From Combretum micranthum (taxonomy: Eukaryota; Streptophyta; Magnoliopsida; Myrtales; Combretaceae), in NCBI GenBank assembly GCA_024138025.1, contig JAMXBD010001367.1, forward strand, positions 124,001 through 188,000: 64,000 nucleotides of DNA, written 5' to 3'. The notes below the pieces were generated by a model, which saw only the letters and a program-made list of their open reading frames with translations, was not told the origin of the DNA and ran no database searches. The number at the start of each line of letters is the position of its first letter. Position 1 is the stretch's first letter. A program made the translations under genes and the position numbers. Shown one piece after another: positions 55,741 through 64,000 of this stretch.

Positions 55741-58229
55741 TTCTCTCACTATCTCACTCTCACGTCTCATCCTCTCTTTCATTTCTCTCTCTCTCTCTCA
55801 TATTTCCCTCTCTCTCTCTCTCTGGAAAGTCTCAAATGAAGACTTTATATATTAAAAAAAAAAAAGAAAGAAAGAAGAAGAAGAAATCTCTTCGACCGGA
55901 GAATGAAAAAAAAAGAAAAAAAAAAAAAAATATAATAAAATAATAAAAAAGGAATCTAGAAGCTCTTCAATCTTCAAAAGCCATATCTTTCACATACGAT
56001 AACCGATTTCAATTCCAAAAGTAGCGTTGTGATTGTGATGATACGTTCTTCAATTCAAGACCACACAAGGTTAGGTTTCGATCACTCTAAATTTTGCTAT
56101 TATGATCCTGAATATAGAAGTTTTATAATGTTAGGAGTTTTTATATTAGTTTTTATATAATATATATTTACCTACGTATGCAATGATAATAGTATAAAAT
56201 TATGTCATGCTAGTATGTATATTTAGACTAGTTGATATTACATTTTCGCTTATCAAAAGGATAATAAAGTGGTGAATAAAAAAATGTTAGAAGGTAGAAA
56301 TTGATCAAAATATTAGATAATTAATTTCCAGAGTCCATTTATCAGTAAATGGAAATTTAGAGGCAAATCACTAGGGTTGAACTATAGACGATATGATCAA
56401 TAACTAATCAAAATCTTCTAATCTAAAGCCCAAATTAAAATCCTGATTTCACAAACATGAAAGTTATAATATTTTAACTCTATATAGACTAAAACCCGAG
56501 TTTACTTTATTAGATCTAGAAACTCTAATCGCGTAGGTGATAAATATAATCTATCCGATTCTGTAAATTTTAGAATTTATTTTTCAACATGAAAACAATG
56601 TAAGAAAAATATAGAACCTTGACTATAGAGATATATGTAGTATAATATTGAAAAAATTCTCAAAACACTAAAAGTTAAGCGTGCTCATGACCTAGGATGG
56701 GTGACATCTGGGAAATAAATAGCAATTTTCCAAAACAAGTGATATCTCGATAAATATAGTTTCAAGACAATAACCATTAGTTTGTAATTGAATTATCAGA
56801 TCTTTAAAGTACATCAGTTAGTAAATTATAATTTAAAAATAAATCGCTAGGATTGAGATATACTCGTTAAAATTAGATAGTCACTCTAATTCACATAAAT
56901 AAGACTTAAACTAAGATTTTAATATCAAAAACACTAAAACAAAAATATTCTTAACTTATATAAACACTCATTATGTTTTATGAAGTGAAACCTAACTAAA
57001 TAAACAATTAGAATTAAGTAAAGCAAACCCATAGTGTAGTTCTGACATTTAAAAAGAGTAGAGATGTTCTATGGCAAGTTTAAATAATTTAAAGTACACA
57101 CAACATATACTCATGAGTAGAAACGGAATTAAGGAGGAAAACAAAAGCTTAGAAAACTATAGAATCTTATTATAAAAGTTTTATCCCTATAAGAAAATTC
57201 TACTTGAATTTGATAAATGGAACATATTTGATCAATAAAAAGACTGAATATATATAATTAAACTTTAATATAGTACCCTATATACAAATATGAGTTTCAT
57301 ATCATACGTAGAAATAGGATTTTGATACATAAACTTGATATAATTTAAGTATCATATAGATAAAAGATAATTTAGCTTTGGATATACTAGATAAACTCAA
57401 TAATAAACCTATATAGACACATGAAGATTTCAACACATATAAAAGGATAAGATTCCTAAGATAAAACTTAAGTAATTTGATTACAAATTAGAAAATCAAG
57501 ATAATATAGATTGTAATTGAAAAATTGAACTTAATCAAGAATCTTGTAACTCTAAGTATAAAATTCAACACTTGTGAGACTAAAAGGATATAAACTGTAG
57601 ATTAATGGAAATCATAAATATTAGTTGATATAATCAAATTAACTAGAGTTACATACTTAAAATAAGATCAAGACAATCAAAATGAAAATAAGTATAAATA
57701 TGTAGACTTTAAGTAAAAGTTGAGTAATGGACTTAAATTAAGTATAATCACTAATACTTTATGAAATAAACATTTTGCAAGGAATTGAACTTGAAATAAT
57801 AATTAAGAATACAAAACAAGAAACCTAGGCATCATTATGATACCTTTCGAGCCCCTAAAGTAACATAGGAAAAATATACAAAATGATTAGTTGAACATGA
57901 TAATTAAAGACTACATTCGATAAGTTTTCCAATGACTACTCATATGCTAAATTCTAAGTTAAAACGAGTATAATATGCCCAATTTAAGATTTCGTAATTT
58001 AACTCGATATTTGAAAACATTTAAAATACTTCTCTTAAGAAAACTAAGATTATATGAACTTTATAGTTTAACTTACGAAGCGTAGCCTTTACCAGCTTCA
58101 AAATGACTAATTATGTGTTAAGGTTAGATTAAGAAGTGCTAAAACTCAAGTTTAAGATACAAAGACACAATAGGTTTCTTTATATGAATAAGAGTACAGT
58201 AATGGGGTATATGTTATCTCGATTCTCAG

Positions 58230-58293
58230 GGGATACAGATCTGTCTTCAAGTGTTCTTGTAGACTTCTATGATCGTTAAGTAAGGATAAACAG
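58230..58293 (+). other. Mini-exon-like segment in LTR F
   Basis: After GATTCTCAG, 64 bp encode G-D-T-D-L-S-S-S-V-L-V-D-F-Y-D-R and TAA, followed by AAACAG|GTGAGTATATTCC, which is identical to the donor context in LTR E over 15 bp. Confidence 0.52.
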
Positions 58294-59503
58294 GTGAGTA
58301 TATTCCGATGACCTTCATATCTACTTGTACTTGTAGGTTTAGAGTATGATATTTTGTTAATATAAATTAAATGATTCAAGTATGGGGTTGGGAAATTTAC
58401 ACTTGTGGTTGCTCGTGTTTGTTATCTGTGTTGAAAATACTATACATTATTCTGAACGTTAAGTATTGAGTGTTGTTTAATCATTTTGATCTTTGCAAAT
58501 GTCTAATAATTGTCTGATCGCCAAATAAATGGACTTACTGACTAATGGCGTGATAATCATAATATTGATCATGCATTGCACGATTACATGTAGAAGGCCA
58601 TCACCACTACACTTTGACTCGGATGGGCCACACTGTCCCGTGAGGACGGTGAACATGGAGGACCGAAGTGGTATATGCCTAGTGTGTACGATGGGCCTTG
58701 TTCTAGGGGAATGGGAACTAAGTCGTCCTGGGGAGACGGCCCACCTCCTAGGATCGTGCCGGGTCATTGTTAATGATATCTTGCTTCAATAGGATGTTGT
58801 TATATGTATATTATTTTCTATATATGAAAAACTCCTTGAATACATTTGATTCCCGAAGTATTAGCAGTCCGGGTGCTGATGTGTGGATGTACCCCAACCC
58901 CAGATTCGGAGGGCGTAAATCCGAATATATATATATGGTTACTGGTTGGCCATATATATTTGTTCATTTGCTTGTCTGCATTGTATATACTTATTTAATA
59001 ACTTGTTTGCTTTTACTTGACTGATATGGAGCGAGGGTATACTTCACTCAGCTAGTTGTAGTTGACTTCCCAACAATTTGCTTTTGCAGGTAAGTTGAAT
59101 ACATGGATGGGATAGGATTTGAGTGTAGAGCGTGACCAAGATCAAGTTGTACAAGACTGATAGAAGATTTAGAATTTGATAGGTTAAACCTAGTTGAGAG
59201 AATAAACATGAAAATGTAGTCTTTTTCTTAACTTAAACCTAGTTGATATTTTGTGTTAACCTAGGTTTACTTTATCTTGTCATTTGGTAGGATATCTGAT
59301 TCTCTGCGGTCTTTATGATATGTGGAAGTTTCAATATCCAATAAATTATTTTCATAATAAATCTTTATATGTGTAATACAATAAGAGGATAATTAATTAG
59401 AGTCTTGTAAACTTTGACTTGTAAGGCGATCCTCATGTTGCGGGTGCACACGTGATATGATGATTCAGGGAAATCCTACTAGGCCCCCTATAGGGTCGCG
59501 ACA

Positions 59504-60055
59504 GTAGGTGACAGACATATTTTGGGACCAAAACTGGTATAGGATGCTATTGATAAGGTCAAAGAGACCAGGCAGAAGTTGTAAGCAGCTCAGAGCCGTT
59601 AGAAAAGTTATGCTGACAAGAGGAGGAGATCTTTGGAGTTTTAAGGAAAAGAACATGTTCTGCTTAAGATTTCACCAACTAAAGGAGTTATCAGATTTGG
59701 TTTGAGGGGCAAGTTGAACCCCGAGTATGTGTTACCTTCTGAAATGGAAAAGATAGGCGATATGCCTTATAGATTAGCTTTACCACCTAGTTTAAATGGA
59801 GTACAAAACGTGTTCCATGTGTCCATGTTAAGAAAATATGTGAAGGATCTCGAACATATAGTAGCTTTAAAACCACTGAAAGTATAACCAAATCTCTCCA
59901 CAATTGAAAAGTTAGTAAGGATTGTTGATACCAAAGAACAAATTTTGAGAAGGCGGGTGATCAAATATGTGAAGTTGTAATGGACGAATCAATCTAAACA
60001 AGAAGCTACTTAGGAGCTAGAGGAGAAGATGAGGACAAGGTATCCTTAGCTTTTC
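59504..60055 (+). pseudogene. Integrase C-terminal part and chromodomain-like tail
   Basis: Integrase resumes directly after the F target repeat with T-D-I-F-W-D-Q-N. It carries RGKLNPEYVLPSEMEKIGDM and YRLALPPSLNGVQNVFHVSM (59702-59887), the GPY/F-like module and the strongly conserved V-F-H-V-S-M-L-R-K-Y. The tail IVDTKEQILRRRVIKYVKL, a stop at W-minus-one, then EEKMRTRYP is the Tekay/Del chromodomain-like region. It stops 50 bp before the polypurine tract. Confidence 0.86.
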
Positions 60056-60091
60056 AATGATTCAAGTAACTTTCGAGGGTGAAAGTTTGTT

Positions 60092-60106
60092 TTAGGGGAG
60101 AAGAGA
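60092..60106 (+). other. Polypurine tract
   Basis: TTAGGGGAGAAGAGA directly precedes the TG of the 3' LTR. Confidence 0.75.
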
Positions 60107-61713
60107 TGTTTTATAAAAATAAATAATTTAAAATGAAGGGAAAAAGTGTCAATTGCTGAAAAAAAAGAGGGTATTATGGTCCATCCTAATATATATTTAT
60201 ATGTTATGTTAAATGGCAAACTTATGATTGAAGACAAGAGGACACAGTTGTACATTGCTAGGTAGGCTATTGGCCTTAGCATTTATGCCGCTAACCTTAG
60301 TCCTGTACGTTGCTGGCGTTGGTGCAGGCCTTCATGGCCTTAGATTCATTGGTCGAGTTCTAAGCTGCTAATGTAAATTATAGACTGCCAGCTTATGTTC
60401 CTATACTGCTAGCCTTCATGCTAGGTACAAGGTTGGAATTTTTAAGGTTTTTCATCTCCTATATAACCTTAGCCTTTATCCTTCTTCTCCAAAACCTCCC
60501 ATAAGCTTAAGAAACCCTAAAAACCTCTCTTAAGCCAGCAATCTTGCATCAAGGAAAAACAAGAATCAAGATCTAGGGAGTTAATCTTGGAGGAGCTTTA
60601 AGAAAACCCTAAATCCTTGCTGGAGATTTTGTGTTCTACAGTCAAGGAGGAAGGTATGTACAAACCTAAGGTTTGTGGTGCTTTTTAGTTTAGGGTTTAG
60701 ATGATGATGGAATTATGATTATTTTGCGAAAATATATTATAAATGAGTTTTTGGTTATGATTAGATGTTTTAGTGAATCAAGGTACTTGTTCTTCAAGTT
60801 ATTTCAGGTATGACTTTACCTAGCTTGTTGTTTGTGATTGTAGGCTTAGTATATGTAATTGACATAATTCTATCTGGCTTAAAATTGAATTTGATACTTG
60901 TCTTTAGTTGGGTTTAGTAGATCAGGAGGGCCGTTGCTACTAGGACGACGCCCTGATAATCTATGTGTGATGTTGTTCCGAGTTGAGTCATGCACAGAGA
61001 TGATTCTGGTAGTCCAGGAGTGGTACAAGTACGATACCCATGGTGTATGGGGAGTACCTAACACAAATATATGTATATATTACTATTTTATACTGATTAT
61101 TTTTACGGAGTCATGAATTACTTCGGGTTTAGGATTAGATGCATGTAGTTCTAAATTGTGTTGTTTGCTAGGTTAAATACAAATAATAACTAATGTTTGT
61201 TGCATATGATGACACATGTGAATTTATATGTCGTATGATCATGTGCATGTGATTGTGGTTCGATGTATTGGGCCTTGTGATCGCCCTTTTAAATTTTTCA
61301 GGAATAGGCGATGATCCCGTAGTATTCGATCTGTCCAAATATGATGTTTATGTGGACTATGAGGAGGACGATAGTGGACTTGACTTTCTTATTGACTTAT
61401 ACAAATTTTGGATGAGAAATAGCTACATTGAAGACCTTTTGAAGTTTTATATTCTTATCATGAATTATGAATTTTTATGAGACTTTCCTTATGTTGTTAT
61501 AAGTTTGATGTAAGTTGGCTTTTGGTTTATCCCAACTATGTTGTTATGAAGTTTTTAGTTGTTACATGATGTTTTAAAAGTACCTCAAAATGTGAGATAT
61601 TGAAGCTATATGGTTTTTGTAAATTTTTGGATTGGTAGAATAATAGCCTTAGCATGTCTATTTCTAGTAAGGACATGTGGCGAGTTATAATGGCTTCAAA
61701 TTAGGGAGTTACG
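60107..61713 (+). repeat. 3' LTR of the Tekay-like element (1607 bp)
   Basis: It begins TGTTTTATAAAAATA after the polypurine tract and ends GGAGTTACG, where the 5' LTR has GGCGTTACA, so the terminal CA is CG. It contains TATATAAC (60460-60467). The acceptor TTTTTCAG at 61301 is followed by G-I-G-D-D-P-V-V-F-D-L-S-K-Y-D, and here the acidic frame runs to 61480 without the stop found in the 5' LTR. Confidence 0.87.
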
Positions 61714-61974
61714 ATAATGGAAACTACTAAATAGCTATGTTTTGATCAATGCCACCTTAGGCACATTAATAGGAAAGCTATCAGTTTTCCATTCATGGAT
61801 TTGTATCCTTAAAAGGATCAATGGTTCTAAGTTCCTCCAATAACACTATTGCACTTAAATCTAGAACCAAATGCAATTTAGCAAGCCCTATCACCATTTT
61901 TAGCTCTTCCTTTAGCCTCTGTATAGGCTAATCCATACTATAAAGAGCTACTAGATGTGTTCCCAACCCTATAA
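61714..61974. other. Short spacer between two LTR elements
   Basis: The minus strand has a partly open, coding-like stretch (HLVLDLSAIVLLEELRTID) that I do not recognise. Nothing firm. Confidence 0.35.
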
Positions 61975-64000
61975 TGAGATGCCTTAACTCTCAATGCATA
62001 ATTAATTTAACACACAAGTTGATTTAATTAAATTATGCAATTTTGTTAGGTGTTTGGTTGATGAAAATTTGATGTGATAGTGTGAAATTAATACATGATA
62101 TGTTTACTTGAAATATAAAATTATGATAAATAATTAGTTAATAAAATATGGTGTGATAGTATGATTTAGTCATGTAGTGTATAGCATGTATATGTTTTAT
62201 TTGTTTGAAATATGAAAAATTTGTGAATATAATTTAGTTGATAAATTATACATGTTAAAATATAATGTGTTAGTGTAATTTGATAATTTTGTTGACAGTT
62301 ATTTTAATGCATGATAAATTCAAGTTATACTCAAACAAACTTAAACCAAACCAAACAAACCATAGTAGATTTTTAGCCAAAATCAAGCCAAAAAATAAGC
62401 TAAAACCCAAGCCCGTTCTATAAAAATCTGCCACCTAAAGTCAACATTAAAAGATAAATATCAAAGTTCATTTTGCCCAAATTACAAAGCCAAAACAGAC
62501 CAATCCAATGATGCCTTTCTCCTATTCCATTCCATCTGTTTTTTCAAAGTTTTCTTGCTCAATTTGTCAAAAACTCTTACGAATTCACCTTTGAGTTAAA
62601 GAGAGTTTAAGGTAAGTTTGTATGTCGTTTGTGATGATATGTTAAACTTTTCTTTCATGGATTTCTGTCAACTTAGTCTCTGGGTAGGTTATATCTAATA
62701 TTGGCATTTTGAGTCGATTGACAAAGTACTTGGATCCTTGACATTGTAGTAAATAAGCTTTAAAGTTGTTTTGAGTTAATGAATGAGTTAGTGATAGTCA
62801 TGGTTATGTTGAATGGATGTGAGTAGTGATGAAAATGAAGTTGTAAATGTTGTTATGGATGTTGAGATGGTTGGAACATGTTTATATGAATGTGAGTGAG
62901 TGTGATGATGGAAACGATAGTTTGAAGTGTATAAATGGTTTAAGTGTGTTGAACAAGTGTATGGATGTGTAGATGTTCTTATGAGTTATGCATGGGTTAA
63001 TGAAAGTTGGAGATGAAGGATTGAGTTATGTTGAATGATGTGGTGAGAGTTATTTGATGTTGGGAAGTGAAGTTCACACATATTTTGAGTTGTCAAGAGC
63101 ATATGGTGTATTATATGATGCTTATATAGAGCTTAGAGTATAATTGGATATGTGAAAAATGTGTAAAAATCAAGTTTGAAAATAGAGGAAGTTCGGAAAA
63201 TTCAAACCTCCTATCATATGGCCTATAGGAAGGATGTGTGGGCCTACACCCTTGAAATAACTTGTATGGAGGGTATTTCACTTTTTAGAGTTTTTTTGTG
63301 TATTTTCCTAGGTTCAAATGGCCTTTGAAACAATTTATATGCAAGGGCGTTTTACTTTCTAACTTTTGTGCAAAACTATTGGTCTTGTACGCCACCGGCC
63401 ATTCTTGTTTACACGCCAACCTTGCATTTTACGCCGCCGACATTGAGTCGGTGTATCCTATAATAAAAAAAATTAAATTAAATTTGTTTGATATAATTTT
63501 ATTACTTTATATATTTTCTTATTTGTTGCTTGGTCTTGTGATTAAGTAAAAAGCTTATATAACTCTATTGTATGTATATATATTAAGTTATTCTTTCTTT
63601 TATGAGTTTTATTTAAATCAGTTAAAGTGTTATAGAGTTATTATTCAATTGAGAGTAGTTATTTTGATATGCATTTTTTGAAATGTGATATATACATAAT
63701 ATATTGTGTGAATATGAATTATGTGTTGATTTGAACTTTGCTTAAGTTTGACAAGGGTTCAAGGAATTAGTGTATAATTGTAAATTAAGGATATTTTATA
63801 TGAAATGGTTTCTTTGATAGATTCTCATACTCAATTGAGTTTGAATACCGTTTGCCTGATAAACTATTTATTAAGGTACACAGTAACATGGATGTTGTTT
63901 GCTTAGGATGGCATATTCTAAATTTATCTTAACTAAAGAATGGATTAAAAAGTGTTTGTATTGATTGTGTTTTTCACCATTGAATCTGGTCCGAAGAGCG
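61975..64000 (+). mobile_element. LTR 'G' of the D family, runs off the window
   Basis: It starts TGAGATGCCTTAAC. The first ~360 bp align closely with the reverse complement of the right end of D2 (17557 downward): AAGTTGATTTAATTAAATTATG, TTACTTGAAATATA, AATAATTAGTTAATAAAATA, GTGTATAGCATGTATAT in the same order. A TATA-like TATAAAAAT is at about 62420. At 63180-63440 a patch with CCTACACCCTTG and ACGCCGCCGACATTG lies where D1 and D2 have their repeats. Whether it is a solo LTR or the 5' LTR of an element cannot be told from here. Confidence 0.7.

Larger units (their letters stand above)
55101..59503 (+). mobile_element. Giant solo LTR 'F' (4403 bp) inside integrase
   Basis: It begins TGTAACACCCTG, ends AGGGTCGCGACA and is flanked by perfect GTAGG repeats (55096-55100, 59504-59508). 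TATA-like TATAAA at 55735-55740 precedes a long CT leader (55740-55830) and GA-rich tracts (55860-55930). There follow about 2 kb of AT-rich sequence without genes, a mini-exon-like segment (58230-58293), a block nearly identical to one in LTR E (58590-58770) and a second acceptor-like TTTTGCAG near 59088. No coding domains. Confidence 0.88.
46163..61713 (+). mobile_element. Full-length Ty3/gypsy element, Tekay/Del type, with two nested solo LTRs
   Basis: Two LTRs of 1605 and 1607 bp enclose a tRNA-Met-type primer site, gag, protease, RT, RNase H, integrase with a degenerate chromodomain-like tail, and a polypurine tract. Removing nested LTRs E and F and one copy of each target repeat leaves about 8.06 kb in a single canonical order. 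Integrase following RT makes it Ty3/gypsy; the integrase tail and long LTRs fit the Tekay/Del chromovirus clade. Numerous stops and shifts mean the copy is dead. Target repeats of the element itself were not found. Confidence 0.88.

Noticed and set aside
63298..63549. 83-codon plus-strand frame near the window end
   Set aside because: Lies in the leader of LTR G, with T-rich hydrophobic composition; no family match.
1..64000. CRISPR array, tRNA or rRNA gene, organelle insert
   Set aside because: None seen. The repeats present are LTR, minisatellite or simple-sequence DNA, and the only A/B-box unit is the SINE.

Overview
The window is nuclear DNA of a flowering plant, most likely a eudicot. 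It is AT-rich, introns have GT-AG boundaries, and one host gene sits among dense, mostly decayed retrotransposons. I could not name the species.

The only convincing intact-looking host gene is a six-exon gene at 30357-36034 (+) for the alpha subunit of plastid pyruvate kinase (PKP1). All six exons are present and match the family, but as printed the reading frame has a one-base deletion in exon 2 and another at the extreme 3' end. Intron 1 carries a small inverted-repeat transposon.

Left arm (1-20311). The 3' half of a Ty3/gypsy chromovirus with a chromodomain and its LTR (1-2783) is followed by AT-rich spacer. Then comes a stack of nested elements. A gag-type LTR element on the minus strand (family A, LTR at 5974-6452) is split by a long solo LTR ('O', 6642-13840), which is itself split by a second solo LTR on the minus strand (D1, 9197-12901). 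The family-A element ends abruptly against a plus-strand copy of the same family (14357-20311), whose leader is split by another minus-strand solo LTR (D2, 14753-17557). These two family-A copies carry gag but no recognisable pol.

Middle (20312-37700). This part holds scattered remnants: a broken ARF/ARL-type GTPase exon, a diverged direct duplication, a solo LTR (22304-22919), a very fresh tRNA-type SINE with a perfect 17-bp target duplication (24094-24208), a gypsy gag relic, a hAT-like MITE (28244-28659), and then PKP1.

Right arm (37700-64000). A truncated, decayed Ty1/copia element on the minus strand (37735-41550) is followed by LTR-like fragments. Next is a full-length but dead Ty3/gypsy element of Tekay/Del type (46163-61713) with 1605- and 1607-bp LTRs, a tRNA-Met-type primer site, gag, protease, RT, RNase H and integrase. 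Two giant solo LTRs have landed inside it, each with a perfect 5-bp target duplication: 'E' (48024-51103) in gag and 'F' (55101-59503) in integrase. The window ends inside another LTR of the D family ('G', from 61975).

The most unusual recurring signal is inside the long LTRs. LTRs E, F and O each contain a 63-69-bp exon-like segment: a 3' splice site, a short acidic peptide ending D-Y/F-Y and a stop, then a GTGAGT 5' splice site. The LTR leaders also carry hypervariable tandem or palindromic patches at similar positions but with unrelated sequences.
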